DNA of 64,000 nucleotides from positions 2,004,501 through 2,068,500 of the forward strand of contig NZ_CP060488.1 of assembly GCF_014334015.1 (NCBI RefSeq), given 5' to 3'. The first letter of the stretch is position 1. Every line of letters starts with the position of its first letter. The notes beneath the pieces were generated by a model that worked only from the letters and a program-made list of their open reading frames with translations, did not search any database and was not told the DNA's origin. Shown in pieces: positions 8,867 through 20,209 of this stretch. Position numbers and translations under genes: made by a program. The DNA is from Bacteroides sp. M10. GTDB lineage: Bacteria > Bacteroidota > Bacteroidia > Bacteroidales > Bacteroidaceae.

Positions 8867-10408
8867 ATGGCAACGAACAAGCTATTATGGTCTTCTAAGC
8901 TCATTGGGGTATTTTTTATTATGTTGGTTTGCACTCTTTCTGCAAATGCACAGTTTTTACGTACTTCCTATTTCATGGAAGGTACTCACTATCGTCAACA
9001 ACTGAATCCGGCTTTAACACCGACTAAAGGTTACTTTAACCTTCCGGTGATCGGTGCTGTTAATGCAACGGTTGGTTCTACTTCGTTAGGCTATCAGGAT
9101 ATCATTGACATTATTGATGATGGCGATGATTTCTACACTAAACCGGATTTCATGAACCGTCTGAAAGATAATAATAAGCTGAATGTGAACTTCAGTACAG
9201 AAATTTTTTCTGCAGGATGGTATAAAGGAAAAAACTTCTGGTCATTTAATATCGGTCTTCGTACAGATATCGGTGCTAATCTGACAAAGAATATGTTCAA
9301 TTTCCTGAATCAGATGGAAACAATTGAAGACAATTGGAGAAACAGTAATTATGATATTAGTGGTCAGCAATTGAATATCAATGCTTATACGGAAATTGGT
9401 TTAGGACTTTCACGTCAGATTAATAGTCGTTTGACTGTTGGTGCTAGGGTAAAAGCTTTATTAGGTATTGGCAACATGGAACTGAAACTTAATAGAATTG
9501 CGATGAGTGCTAATTTGCCTACAGATCAACAAATAAATGAGTGGTCAAGTGATAGCTATTGGTCAGGTACTCCTGCAGAAATTGCTGCAAAAGCTCAAGA
9601 ATTGAAAGCTAAGTTTGATAATTATCATGCTAACTTAAATGTTGGTGCCGAACTGAAGAGTTCTTTCAAAGGTCTGGAACTAAAAGAAGAAGAAGGTAAA
9701 GACTATGTAACTGATTTCGACTTTGACAGTGGTAAATTAGGTATCGCTGGTTATGGCTTCGGTATTGATTTAGGTGCTTCTTATAAAATCTTGGATAACC
9801 TGACTGTATCTGCTTCTATTCTCGACTTGGGTTTTATTTCTTGGTCTAAATCAAGTACAAAGATTGCATCTGCTAATCCGGATCCAATTGATCTTAAAGG
9901 AAGTACTTATGCAGGCATGATTGATCCAGCTAATCCGCAATCTAGTGTTACAGGTGCGTTGAACCAATTACAAAGCGATGCTGAAAATTATATGGATCTT
10001 GTGACACAAGGTGATGTGCTTAACTATGACATGTTGCAACTTGAAGTAGGTGATGCCAAAGAATCTCGTAAATCTCGTCTTGCTTCTACCCTAGTATTAG
10101 GTGCAGAATATGGATTCTTCAATAACAAATTAGCAGTAGGTGTATTGTCAACAACTCGTTTTGTACAGCCTGATGCTCTTACAGAATTAACATTCTCTGC
10201 AAACTATCGCCCGAAAAGCTGGTTCAATGTAGCACTTAGTTATTCAGCTATCCAGTCAGCGGGTAAATCTTTCGGTCTGGGTCTGAAATTAGGTCCTCTG
10301 TTTGTCGGAACTGACTATATGTTCTTAGGCAAGAACTCTAACTCTGTGAACGGATTCGTTGGAGTTTCTATTCCGTTGGGCGGAAGAAAAGCAAGCAAAG
10401 AAGGATAA
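8867..10408 (+). CDS. DUF5723-type outer membrane beta-barrel protein
   Basis: A secreted protein of 513 residues. The signal peptide ends near ANAQ (about residue 29). The mature protein starts FLRTSYFMEGTHYRQQLNPAL, typical of a Bacteroidota DUF5723 family related to PorV/FadL-like barrels. Glycine- and aromatic-rich amphipathic strands dominate, and the C-terminus has the NSVNGFVGVSIPLG strand. The role is unknown; I infer an outer membrane channel or structural barrel. It has its own promoter and terminator. The codon choice is AT-rich and even, consistent with good expression. The extra 12 residues obtainable from the TTG at 8831 overlap the promoter and are not counted. Confidence 0.8.
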   Translation: MATNKLLWSSKLIGVFFIMLVCTLSANAQFLRTSYFMEGTHYRQQLNPALTPTKGYFNLPVIGAVNATVGSTSLGYQDIIDIIDDGDDFYTKPDFMNRLKDNNKLNVNFSTEIFSAGWYKGKNFWSFNIGLRTDIGANLTKNMFNFLNQMETIEDNWRNSNYDISGQQLNINAYTEIGLGLSRQINSRLTVGARVKALLGIGNMELKLNRIAMSANLPTDQQINEWSSDSYWSGTPAEIAAKAQELKAKFDNYHANLNVGAELKSSFKGLELKEEEGKDYVTDFDFDSGKLGIAGYGFGIDLGASYKILDNLTVSASILDLGFISWSKSSTKIASANPDPIDLKGSTYAGMIDPANPQSSVTGALNQLQSDAENYMDLVTQGDVLNYDMLQLEVGDAKESRKSRLASTLVLGAEYGFFNNKLAVGVLSTTRFVQPDALTELTFSANYRPKSWFNVALSYSAIQSAGKSFGLGLKLGPLFVGTDYMFLGKNSNSVNGFVGVSIPLGGRKASKEG

Positions 10409-10478
10409 GATATTTTAATTTCTCTCTCTAAACATTCTCTTTTAATTAATTCTCTATAGAATAAAAAACGTATAATTT

Positions 10479-10533
10479 ACAGCTTACCGTCTTAGAATCC
10501 TCTAAAGGATCACAGATGGTAAGCTGTTTTTTT
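10479..10533 (+). terminator. Terminator of the DUF5723 gene
   Basis: A perfect 10-base-pair stem (10479-10488 ACAGCTTACC with 10518-10527 GGTAAGCTGT) is followed by six T. A small inner ATCC/GGAT stem lies in the loop. It sits just before the end of the convergent corA gene. Confidence 0.85.
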
Positions 10534-10536
10534 GTA

Positions 10537-11466
10537 TTAGAACCATTTTATCTTCCGGAATATCACAAACGCAAGAGTTGACAATCCGATGGAAAATAGT
10601 ACGATCAAAGAGAAAGCAAAGGGTACCTCTTCCAGATGAATATCCACATTCATACCATAGAAACTGGCAATCAATGTCGGGAGCATCAGGACGATGGACA
10701 GACTTGTCATGCGTTTCATGATTGTATTCACGTTATTGGAGATAATGGAGGCAAAAGCATCCATCGTTCCCGTGAGAATGTCACTGTAAATATTCACCGT
10801 GTTAAGTGCCTGTTTCAATTCGATAATCACATCTTCCACTAGTTCAGTGTCCAGATAATCCGTATCCTGGAAAATAGTCCTTAATTTTCCTATCATCACT
10901 TCATTTCCACGGATGGAAGTATTGAAGTAGACCAATGTTTTCTGCAGTCTCATCAGTCGGAGCAGGTCCTCGTTGCGGATGCTTCGTTCCAGTTCCTTTT
11001 CTGCGGCGCTGATGTCTATGTTTATCTGCTTTAGGTATTTCAGGAACCATACGGCAGAAGAATAGATGATCCGGAGGATCAGATCCAGTTTGTTGCGCAC
11101 AACAATCCCTTTTCGGCGGGTATGCTCGATAAAATCCGGTAATAGATCAGTGTTATGATAACAGACGGACACAATGATTTCATTATTGGTGATGATACCG
11201 ATTGGTACGGTGCTGAAAGGCAGAGTGCTGTTTTGCGCAATCTGCACAGGGATACGAAGAATGGTCAATAACCAGTTACCTTCCGTATCCGTACGCGGAC
11301 GTTCGTCCGTATCGGCTATGTCATTAAGAAATGATTCGGGTACGTTGAGAGTTTGAGTTAGAAATTCAAAGTCATCATTATTTGGGCATACTACATTTAC
11401 CCAGCTGTTAGGAAGCCATTGAGCTTTTTCCACAAAGCCAGCTTCACAATAAAGATACGTTCTCAT
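10537..11466 (-). CDS. corA: CorA-type magnesium transporter
   Basis: A divalent cation channel of the inner membrane, 309 residues from the ATG at 11466. That ATG is chosen because GGAGG lies 8 bases upstream, an unusually clear ribosome binding site for this genome; a longer ORF reaches 11517. The N-terminal two thirds form the cytoplasmic funnel with a long stalk helix (about 150-250). Two membrane segments lie at about 253-270 and 281-302. The signature GMN selectivity motif is at about 271-273 (SFYGMNVDIH), followed by an acidic loop. The C-terminus ends in basic residues (FRKIKWF). It is convergent with the DUF5723 gene and has its own promoter box. Confidence 0.93.
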   Translation of the reverse strand: MRTYLYCEAGFVEKAQWLPNSWVNVVCPNNDDFEFLTQTLNVPESFLNDIADTDERPRTDTEGNWLLTILRIPVQIAQNSTLPFSTVPIGIITNNEIIVSVCYHNTDLLPDFIEHTRRKGIVVRNKLDLILRIIYSSAVWFLKYLKQINIDISAAEKELERSIRNEDLLRLMRLQKTLVYFNTSIRGNEVMIGKLRTIFQDTDYLDTELVEDVIIELKQALNTVNIYSDILTGTMDAFASIISNNVNTIMKRMTSLSIVLMLPTLIASFYGMNVDIHLEEVPFAFSLIVLFSIGLSTLAFVIFRKIKWF

Positions 11467-11605
11467 CTTATTGCCTCCTTTCGTTTGTTTGACACGAGCA
11501 GAGGCATCAAGTTTCAATGACTCTGTTCGCTTTAATTAATACTAGTTGTGCACGTTCGCGGGTTTGAATCGTCCATATTTCTATGATTTTAATTTAAAAG
11601 CGATG

Positions 11606-11613
11606 CAAAGGTA
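11606..11613 (-). promoter_or_regulatory. -7 promoter box of corA
   Basis: The minus strand reads TACCTTTG, matching TAnnTTTG, about 140 bases before the corA ATG. The long leader has room for regulation by RNA structure, but I see no recognisable magnesium riboswitch. Confidence 0.55.
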
Positions 11614-11696
11614 CGGAAAAATGAAGAGGGTTCCGCCCTTTGTATCGCTTTTTTTGATATTCTTTTATTCGTGCCCTTTATTTAGAGGCTCCGTTA

Positions 11697-14156
11697 CTAT
11701 TCTGCTTTTCCTTCGAAATGATTATCCAGATATTTCCTGATATTGTAACTGCTTAAACGCTCTTTGGATATGCTACCATCTTTTTCAACAAGTTCATAGT
11801 GTGGAATACCATTGAACTGGAATAGTTGACGCAGATAATTGAACTCTGCCTCCGAAACATAATAACAGGCTTCTCCTTTTAGATTCTTCTCTACATATTT
11901 TTGGTAATCTTTCTCGGGCGAATCTTTCTGGCTTGTGATATAGATGAATTGAAACTCCGGATGATCTTTATATTTTTTGCGTAAATCGGCAGTTGCCTCT
12001 ATTCCTGCACGACAAGGGCCACAAGTCGTTGCCCAGAAATCGACAAACAGAACCTTACCTGAATGATTCTTTATGATGTTGCGGAATACTTCAGTCGCTT
12101 TTCCTTCAGGCAACTGATAAGATCTCGCCCTATCTTTCGGGTGTGTCTTTTCCAGCACTCGTTCAGCTTCTGCTGCGAGAAACGGTTCGGTAAATATTTG
12201 TTTGATGCTATCCACATATTCGTGGGCTATTTGGCTGTCTTTAATATTTCCTAAATCAAAATTAAGACTTCGCACTTTGGCTATTTGCCAAAGCAATGGA
12301 TTAGGAATAGGATATAATTGGGCAATAATGGAATCTTTCTTGAAATTATATTTCCGGTTCATATTTATGGCACTTCTGTCTTTATCTTGCTGGGATTTTT
12401 CCTTTGTTTTCGTTTCCTTTGAGTATAATGTTTCATATTCTTGTACGAGTTTCTGTTCCTTCTCATAGAGTGACGCTATTTTCTTGTTTTCATCGATTAC
12501 CTCTTTGATAATGATTTTGGCACTAGTTCCGGCCAACTTCTCTTGTTTAAGTCTTATTTTTTCCTGCTCATCGTTCAGTTTCACGCCTTTTTCTTTAAGG
12601 AAAGTCAACAGTGATTTTTCTGGATACGTACAGTCGATACTGTCTGATAAAGAAAAAGAAAGACCGGGATACGCTTTTCGGAACAGATCCATATATTCGA
12701 AGCGATTGATAAACGTGCTTGCGTTTGTATTTGCAAGTACGGCTATATCATTGAGTGGCATATCTTTCAAGAAACTATAATAGGAATCGTCTTCCTTTAC
12801 TTTTAGTACCTGATTGGTGCTATCTTGCTTTGCGTAATAATCTCTGCTCATCAAGAAATCAAAAAGCATACTTCCGGCTTGCAAATCTACCTTGTTCTTT
12901 ATCAGATGAACTGCCTTGAGAGAGGGCTGATAGATTTGGCTTACAGAGTCTGCAACCTGTTTCCATTGTGCAATGATAGGCTTCATGTGCTCCTTGTATT
13001 GGTCGGGAGTTAATGTCTTTTGCGATTTCGATAAGTCCTCATAGCGATAGGTAATCAGATTATCAAAGTCTTTCAGGAGGTAGGAGAGAGAGGCGGATGG
13101 ACCCATATATGCTGTGTTCCTGATAGGGAAGTAATGATCGCGTGCACGGCTGCGTGCCATTACAGCTTCCCAGTCGATATACATGGTGAGAGTTTGTCCG
13201 GGTTCAATATAGAATGGAATCCAGTTGTGTCCCAGTACTACCGATGATTCTATCGGATGATTAATGATAAATCGACAGCTAAAACTACCGTTCGGGGCTA
13301 TCTGGATGACGGTCGGATAATCTTCACGGGTCAGTTCATTTGACAGATAAATAAGACCGGTGTCAAATCCTAAACGAGGATCGTATCCGTTTATATACCC
13401 TTGCAGATAAGTTGAATCCTGCCGGAAGAATTGCTTAAAATCAGGTTCTGCAGCAACCTGTGTAATCGGAGTTCTCTCCTTGCTGTACACTAATTCTTCC
13501 GCTCCTTTCTGCTGAATCTTACACGTGCCGTCTTTTTGCGGGGTGAATGATAAAGTCATTTCCTCCTGACTCTCTCTATCTTTTAAAGTCATTTCAATCC
13601 GCTTTCCTTTTTTTCGGATATTTTCATTGGTGTATATCCGGTTATTCAGAATGCTGATGGAGTCGTAAACTCCATATTGCCATGAACCGGAACCGTCCGT
13701 TTTGAACCAATTGCCTTTGATGGTGGCTAGTGGAGAAGAATCTTTCTTCTTTTGCGGAACCAGCGATATGTCATAGATATTGCCTTCGGGGTCAGTAGGA
13801 TTGAGAAAATGAATGGTCTGTGTTTCTGACGGTAACGGCTCGAAAACCAGCACATAATCCATTGTTCCTGAATCCGGCATATAGACTTCTTTCTTGAGTT
13901 CGATGCCTTCAGCACTTTTGAACAGATATTTCTTGCCGGTTGCGGCATCTTCCAGATAGGTATCTCCATCTTCCATGATCCACCAATGCGGGCGGAAGAT
14001 GGCATGAATATATACTCTTGTATTTTCGGCAGTGCGCTCTATGCGAGTGATGTTGGAAATACTTCCTGATCGGGCTTTGAAAGAAGGATGGTCGATTGTT
14101 TGTGCGGATACTATACCCGATAACAAAAGTAAGATACAAAATAAAGTTGTTTTCAT
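11697..14156 (-). CDS. Secreted TlpA-like thioredoxin-domain protein
   Basis: An 819-residue exported protein with a signal peptide MKTTLFCILLLLSGIVSAQ. The first 500 residues are beta-rich repeats and helical regions of the kind found in large Bacteroides thiol-disulfide oxidoreductases. The region at 540-600 is Lys/Glu-rich and probably helical. The C-terminal TlpA/AhpC-TSA thioredoxin fold starts near 690 (GKVLFVDFWATTCGPC), with the CGPC active site at 712-715 and a cis-Pro in NGIPHY. It is expected to act in the periplasm or on the outer membrane as a disulfide reductase. The partner is unknown. The gene is a single unit between corA and the divergent gpmI. No lipobox Cys is seen after the signal peptide. 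Confidence 0.82.
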   Translation of the reverse strand: MKTTLFCILLLLSGIVSAQTIDHPSFKARSGSISNITRIERTAENTRVYIHAIFRPHWWIMEDGDTYLEDAATGKKYLFKSAEGIELKKEVYMPDSGTMDYVLVFEPLPSETQTIHFLNPTDPEGNIYDISLVPQKKKDSSPLATIKGNWFKTDGSGSWQYGVYDSISILNNRIYTNENIRKKGKRIEMTLKDRESQEEMTLSFTPQKDGTCKIQQKGAEELVYSKERTPITQVAAEPDFKQFFRQDSTYLQGYINGYDPRLGFDTGLIYLSNELTREDYPTVIQIAPNGSFSCRFIINHPIESSVVLGHNWIPFYIEPGQTLTMYIDWEAVMARSRARDHYFPIRNTAYMGPSASLSYLLKDFDNLITYRYEDLSKSQKTLTPDQYKEHMKPIIAQWKQVADSVSQIYQPSLKAVHLIKNKVDLQAGSMLFDFLMSRDYYAKQDSTNQVLKVKEDDSYYSFLKDMPLNDIAVLANTNASTFINRFEYMDLFRKAYPGLSFSLSDSIDCTYPEKSLLTFLKEKGVKLNDEQEKIRLKQEKLAGTSAKIIIKEVIDENKKIASLYEKEQKLVQEYETLYSKETKTKEKSQQDKDRSAINMNRKYNFKKDSIIAQLYPIPNPLLWQIAKVRSLNFDLGNIKDSQIAHEYVDSIKQIFTEPFLAAEAERVLEKTHPKDRARSYQLPEGKATEVFRNIIKNHSGKVLFVDFWATTCGPCRAGIEATADLRKKYKDHPEFQFIYITSQKDSPEKDYQKYVEKNLKGEACYYVSEAEFNYLRQLFQFNGIPHYELVEKDGSISKERLSSYNIRKYLDNHFEGKAE

Positions 14157-14280
14157 AATAATAGTTTTTCGATCAACATATTGAAAGTAATTTTACAAAG
14201 TAAGAAAAATATCCGTAGCCTGGTGCACTTCTGCCCTGTAACTTAACATAGATTAAACGTTTACGTAACCATCTTTTTTG

Positions 14281-14288
14281 TACCTTTG
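14281..14288 (+). promoter_or_regulatory. -7 promoter box of gpmI
   Basis: TACCTTTG matches TAnnTTTG and lies 40 bases before the gpmI ATG. Confidence 0.7.
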
Positions 14289-14328
14289 CGCCCGAAAATC
14301 AGAGTGATAATTTAAATATTGAAATATT

Positions 14329-15843
14329 ATGAGTAAGAAAGCCCTTTTAATGATCCTCGATGGTTGGGGATTAGGTGACCAAAAGAAAGACGACGTAATC
14401 TTCAACACTCCCACTCCTTACTGGGATTATCTGACGACTACTTATCCTCACTCTCAACTTCAGGCAAGTGGTGAAAACGTAGGTTTGCCCGACGGACAGA
14501 TGGGTAACTCGGAAGTAGGTCACTTGAATATCGGTGCCGGACGCGTAGTTTATCAGGATTTGGTAAAAATCAATCGTGCATGTGCTGACAATAGCATCCT
14601 GAAAAATCCTGAAGTCGTTTCTGCTTTCTCTTATGCAAAAGAAAACGGAAAGAGTGTTCACTTTATGGGGCTGACTTCTAATGGTGGCGTACATAGCTCA
14701 CTCGTTCATCTCTTCAAACTTTGCGATATCGCTAAAGAATATAATATCGACAATACATTTATTCACTGCTTCATGGATGGTCGTGATACTGACCCGAAGA
14801 GTGGTAAAGGCTTTATCGAAGAACTTTCTGCACACTGTGAGAAATCAGCAGGCAAGATTGCTTCTATCATCGGCCGTTATTACGCTATGGACCGCGACAA
14901 ACGTTGGGAACGTGTAAAAGAAGCTTATGACCTGCTTGTAAACGGCATAGGTGAGAAAGCTACCGATATGGTTCAGGCTATGCAGGAGTCTTATAATGCA
15001 GGTGTTACAGATGAATTCATCAAACCGATTGTGAATGCCAACTGCGACGGAACAATCAAAGAAGGTGATGTAGTTATCTTCTTCAACTATCGTAATGACC
15101 GTGCCAAAGAGTTGACTGTTGTATTGACTCAACAAGATATGCCGGAAGCAGGTATGCACACCATCCCAGGGCTGCAATATTACTGTATGACTCCGTACGA
15201 TGCTTCTTTCAAGGGCGTTCATATCCTGTTCGACAAAGATAATGTATCTAATACATTAGGCGAATATCTTGCTTCTAAAGGATTGAGCCAACTTCATATC
15301 GCTGAAACAGAAAAGTATGCGCACGTAACATTCTTCTTCAATGGTGGACGTGAAACTCCGTTTGACAAAGAAGATCGTATCCTTGTTCCTTCTCCCAAAG
15401 TGGCTACTTACGACTTGAAGCCGGAAATGAGCGCTTTCGAAGTAAAAGACAAATTGGTGGCTGCCATCAACGAGAACAAATATGATTTCATCGTAGTGAA
15501 CTTCGCTAATGGTGACATGGTAGGTCATACCGGTATTTATGAAGCAATCGAGAAAGCTGTTATTGCTGTAGATGCTTGCGTGAAAGATGTAATCGAAGCT
15601 GCCAAAGCACAGGATTACGAAGCAATTATCATTGCCGACCATGGTAATGCTGACCACGCTTTGAACGAAGACGGTACTCCTAACACTGCTCACTCTTTGA
15701 ACCCTGTTCCTTGTGTTTATGTAACAGAGAACAAAGCTGCGAAAGTAGAAAACGGTCGTCTGGCAGATGTTGCTCCGACTATTCTCAAGATTATGGGGCT
15801 GGCTGTTCCGGCTGAAATGGACGGAAACGTTTTAATAAATTGA
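14329..15843 (+). CDS. gpmI: Phosphoglycerate mutase, 2,3-BPG-independent
   Basis: Interconverts 3- and 2-phosphoglycerate in glycolysis and gluconeogenesis in the cytoplasm, using two metal ions and a phosphoserine. The protein has 504 residues, the usual length. The N-terminal [10 protein letters not shown] motif binds metal. The catalytic Ser is Ser61 in [17 protein letters not shown]. The [12 protein letters not shown] segment near the C-terminus gives further metal ligands, and [10 protein letters not shown] is also conserved. It has its own promoter. The four-helix-bundle gene follows 24 bases after its stop. Confidence 0.97.
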   Translation: MSKKALLMILDGWGLGDQKKDDVIFNTPTPYWDYLTTTYPHSQLQASGENVGLPDGQMGNSEVGHLNIGAGRVVYQDLVKINRACADNSILKNPEVVSAFSYAKENGKSVHFMGLTSNGGVHSSLVHLFKLCDIAKEYNIDNTFIHCFMDGRDTDPKSGKGFIEELSAHCEKSAGKIASIIGRYYAMDRDKRWERVKEAYDLLVNGIGEKATDMVQAMQESYNAGVTDEFIKPIVNANCDGTIKEGDVVIFFNYRNDRAKELTVVLTQQDMPEAGMHTIPGLQYYCMTPYDASFKGVHILFDKDNVSNTLGEYLASKGLSQLHIAETEKYAHVTFFFNGGRETPFDKEDRILVPSPKVATYDLKPEMSAFEVKDKLVAAINENKYDFIVVNFANGDMVGHTGIYEAIEKAVIAVDACVKDVIEAAKAQDYEAIIIADHGNADHALNEDGTPNTAHSLNPVPCVYVTENKAAKVENGRLADVAPTILKIMGLAVPAEMDGNVLIN

Positions 15844-15846
15844 GAG

Positions 15847-16268
15847 TTGAGAATTAAAAATTAAAAAATGATAGCTAAGAATAATGCTATTCATATTAAA
15901 TCGTATGCGTTTGCTATTCGTATAGTAAACGCATACAAGTTTTTAGCAGAATCTGAAAAAAAGTTTGTTTTATCAAAACAGTTATTACGCAGTGGAACTG
16001 CTATCGGAGCTTTGGTTGCTGAAGCTCATCATGCGCAGAGTGGTGCAGACTTCTTGAATAAAATGAATGTTGCACTGAAAGAAGCAAATGAAACATCTTA
16101 TTGGCTTTCTTTATTGAAGGATACTCATTATATGAACGAAATAGTCTATCAATCTATTTCTTCAGATTGCAATGAATTGGTTGCGCTTTTAGTTTGCATT
16201 GTTAAGTCTATGAAAGATTCACTTAAAAAATAAACCAAAACATTTATTTCTCAATTTTTAATTCTCAA
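15847..16268. repeat. Inverted repeat pair flanking a four-helix-bundle gene
   Basis: TTGAGAATTAAAAATT at 15847-15862 is repeated as its exact reverse complement at 16253-16268. The right copy is extended by further TCTCAA words. The two arms enclose the whole gene at 15868-16233 and little else, so the unit looks like an insertion between gpmI and the DUF3109 gene. Confidence 0.7.
15868..16233 (+). CDS. Four-helix-bundle protein (23S rRNA intervening-sequence protein type)
   Basis: A 121-residue, all-helical protein with the family pattern: SYAFAIRIVNAYKFL, then LSKQLLRSGTAIGALVAEAHHAQS, then ADFLNKMNVALKEANETSYWL. It matches the TIGR02436 type, first known from intervening sequences inside rRNA genes and scattered through Bacteroidota genomes. 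The molecular function is unknown; family members form small oligomers and are not proven RNA-binding proteins. It is boxed by inverted AT-rich repeats. It stands between two housekeeping genes that would otherwise be neighbours, which suggests a mobile or domesticated unit. Confidence 0.85.
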   Translation: MIAKNNAIHIKSYAFAIRIVNAYKFLAESEKKFVLSKQLLRSGTAIGALVAEAHHAQSGADFLNKMNVALKEANETSYWLSLLKDTHYMNEIVYQSISSDCNELVALLVCIVKSMKDSLKK

Positions 16269-16281
16269 TTCTCAATTTAAA

Positions 16282-16863
16282 ATGATACAAATAGGTGATG
16301 TAGTAGTGTCTCTTGATGTATTTCAAGAGAAGTTTCTTTGCGATCTGGGTGCCTGCAAGGGTGCTTGTTGCATTGAAGGTGATGCCGGTGCTCCGGTAGA
16401 GCTGGATGAGGTGATGGAGTTGGAAGAGGTTTTGCCGGTTATCTGGGACGAACTGGCTCCGGAAGCACGTGCGGTGATTGAAAAGCAAGGGGTGGTATAT
16501 ACGGATCAGGAAGGTGATTTGGTGACTTCTATTGTCAATAATAAGGACTGTGTGTTTACTTGTTATGATGAGAATGGTTGCTGCTATTGCGCGATCGAAA
16601 AGGCCTATCGAGAGGGAAAGACTGCCTTCTATAAACCGGTGTCCTGCCATCTTTATCCTATCCGGATTGGAGATTACGGACCTTATAAAGCGGTGAATTA
16701 TAATCGTTGGGACGTATGCAAAGCAGCGGTTTTGCTGGGAAAAAAAGAGAATCTTCCCGTATATCAGTTTTTAAAAGAGCCTTTAATCCGTAAGTTCGGT
16801 GAAGAATGGTACAAAGAATTGGTTACTGTTGCCGAAGAACTGAAAAAGCAACAGTACATTTAA
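16282..16863 (+). CDS. DUF3109 family cysteine-rich protein
   Basis: A 193-residue protein without signal peptide. Its cysteines are arranged as CxLGACKGACC near residue 20-31, CVFTCYDENGCCYC near 90-103 and further single Cys at CHLYP and VCKAA. This pattern matches the DUF3109/YkgJ-like group, proposed to bind a metal or iron-sulfur cluster; the biochemical role is not known. It starts directly after the right inverted repeat. Its stop overlaps the end of the convergent small membrane gene by four bases (TTAA shared). Confidence 0.85.
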   Translation: MIQIGDVVVSLDVFQEKFLCDLGACKGACCIEGDAGAPVELDEVMELEEVLPVIWDELAPEARAVIEKQGVVYTDQEGDLVTSIVNNKDCVFTCYDENGCCYCAIEKAYREGKTAFYKPVSCHLYPIRIGDYGPYKAVNYNRWDVCKAAVLLGKKENLPVYQFLKEPLIRKFGEEWYKELVTVAEELKKQQYI

Positions 16864-17069
16864 ATTCTCTTTCGGTTCTTGCGTATGCAATATACCTGAT
16901 ATAGTAAAATACACAATGCGATAATAATTCCGCATGCCGGTATCATCCATACTTCCGGATGAATAATAATCAAGAAAATACAAGTGGCGATCACGCAGGA
17001 AGTCAATACAATAAGAAACAACCTGATCTTTGCAAATAACGGATTAGGAGCAGTAGTTTTCATTTTCAT
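16860..17069 (-). CDS. Small two-segment membrane protein
   Basis: A 69-residue protein from the ATG at 17069. The reading frame extends to 17225, but the upstream part crosses the gyrB terminator hairpin and is unlikely to be coding. Two hydrophobic segments are seen (about 13-33 and 37-57), with basic residues at both ends (KMKTT... and ...RKNRKRI). I do not recognise a family. The AAC-ATA-ACT-ATG context has no Shine-Dalgarno site, as usual here. It lies downstream of gyrB on the same strand but after a strong terminator, so it probably has its own promoter, which I could not find. Confidence 0.55.
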   Translation of the reverse strand: MKMKTTAPNPLFAKIRLFLIVLTSCVIATCIFLIIIHPEVWMIPACGIIIALCILLYQVYCIRKNRKRI

Positions 17070-17189
17070 AGTTATGTTTTCTTTGCTTTTTATGCAAGAT
17101 AGTGATTTTGTATGGAAAACGTTTCTGCTGTTAGCTTTTATTAAGAGATAGGTAGTTGAACTATTCGAACATAAAGCCCCTTTGGGCAA

Positions 17190-17233
17190 AAGAAAAACGC
17201 CGATCGAAGGATGTTCCTTCGCCATCGGCGTTT
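17190..17233 (-). terminator. Terminator of gyrB
   Basis: Read on the minus strand, AAACGCCGAT with CGAAGG pairs to CCTTCG with ATCGGCGTTT across a five-base loop, with one two-base bulge. The T-rich tract TTTTTCTTTT follows. It starts about 47 bases after the gyrB stop. Confidence 0.88.
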
Positions 17234-17279
17234 CCTCGTTGTAAGATGTGAGGTTGGTTTATAAAACGTAATTATTTAA

Positions 17280-19367
<2,088 letters not shown>

Positions 19368-19374
19368 TTATAAA

Positions 19375-19404
19375 CAAGAAAGGCCGAACTTAAAAGTTCA
19401 GCCT
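19375..19404 (-). terminator. Terminator of rpsT
   Basis: On the minus strand AGGCTGAACTT pairs with AAGTTCGGCCT across a two-to-four-base loop, followed by TTCTTG. It lies 33 bases after the rpsT stop. Confidence 0.75.
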
Positions 19405-19436
19405 GGATGCTATATAGAATTGTTAAATTCTTATTA

Positions 19437-19691
19437 TTAAGCGAGCTTGTTGATGTAAAGAGCCAACTTAGATTTCAGATTGCTAGCTTTGTTCTTGTGA
19501 ATGATGTTCACTTTAGCCAACTTATCCAACATCTTTGTAATGCCTGGGTACATTGCAACTGCTTCTGCTTTATCAGTAGTTGCACGAAGCTTTCTAACAG
19601 CATTTCTCATGGTCTTGCCATAATATCTGTTGTGAAGTCTTCTTGTCTCTTCTTGTCTGATTCTTTTCAGTGATGATTTATGATTTGCCAT
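19437..19691 (-). CDS. rpsT: 30S ribosomal protein S20
   Basis: A basic 84-residue primary binding protein of the 30S subunit. The N-terminus [18 protein letters not shown] and the helical remainder rich in Lys and Ala match S20. The family's usual length is 84-90. It starts 42 bases downstream of the tRNA-Glu gene on the same strand. No promoter box is seen between them, so both probably come from the promoter at 19870-19900. Confidence 0.96.
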   Translation of the reverse strand: MANHKSSLKRIRQEETRRLHNRYYGKTMRNAVRKLRATTDKAEAVAMYPGITKMLDKLAKVNIIHKNKASNLKSKLALYINKLA

Positions 19692-19733
19692 CTCGACTAA
19701 TCTATTTTTTTAGTTCTTTATTCTTTTAACTTG

Positions 19734-19805
19734 TAGCCCGTGGGGGAATCGAACCCCCCTTTCAAGAATGAAAATCTTGCGTCCTAACCGATAGACGAAC
19801 GGGCC
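19734..19805 (-). tRNA. tRNA-Glu (anticodon UUC)
   Basis: The minus strand folds into a cloverleaf of about 72 bases without an encoded CCA. The acceptor stem is GGCCCGT with ACGGGCT (one G-U pair). The anticodon stem-loop is CAAGA-TTTTCAT-TCTTG with anticodon TTC. The T arm has GGGGG-GTTCGAT-CCCCC. The D arm carries the GGTTAGGAC part. Confidence 0.95.
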
Positions 19806-19869
19806 ATCCTGTTGTTGCATTTCTGCATTTTGCTTTCTCGAATCTGTGTTTGTTTCTCGATTGCGGATG

Positions 19870-19900
19870 CAAAGGTAGGAACTTTTTTGAAACTGACAAA
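19870..19900 (-). promoter_or_regulatory. Full Bacteroides promoter for tRNA-Glu and rpsT
   Basis: On the minus strand TTTG (19897-19900) is followed after exactly 19 bases by TACCTTTG (19870-19877). This is the best promoter match in the window to the -33 TTTG, -7 TAnnTTTG consensus. It lies 64 bases before the tRNA 5' end. Confidence 0.8.
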
Positions 19901-20105
19901 TGATTTATAGGATTTTTTTCGTTGAATATGTGTTTTTTTTCAAAGTGACCATTCTTTTATATTGATATTCAATAAAATAGATGGTTTCAGTTTTTATAAA
20001 AAAAATTCTCCCCAGTGAAAAATACTGGAAGATGTTCTCTTCCATTTACCTTATTATATTATAATGGAATAAAAAGGCTGCTTATTTTTGTGATTTCTCT
20101 TGTAA

Positions 20106-20147
20106 CAAAAAAAAGTGCATTCTCTCCTCGCTTGGACAGAATGCACT
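20106..20147 (-). terminator. Terminator of the fimbrial operon
   Basis: On the minus strand AGTGCATTCT (20138-20147) pairs with AGAATGCACT (20114-20123), followed by eight T. It lies about 190 bases after the last fimbrial gene. Confidence 0.85.
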
Positions 20148-20171
20148 AAACACAAACAAAACAAACAATTT

Positions 20172-20209
20172 TAATAAAACGATATTTTCTTTGAAAAATC
20201 GTTTTATTA
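20172..20209. repeat. 12-bp perfect inverted repeat
   Basis: TAATAAAACGAT (20172-20183) and ATCGTTTTATTA (20198-20209) pair perfectly across a 14-base loop. It lies between the last fimbrial gene and its terminator and could be a weak first terminator or a 3' stabilising hairpin. Confidence 0.6.

Noticed and set aside
11467..11605. Magnesium riboswitch in the corA leader
   Set aside because: The leader is short after removing the coding part and I see no M-box-like conserved core or terminator pair.
17070..17225. Longer N-terminus of the small membrane protein
   Set aside because: The added 52 codons run through the gyrB terminator hairpin and show no membrane or signal character.
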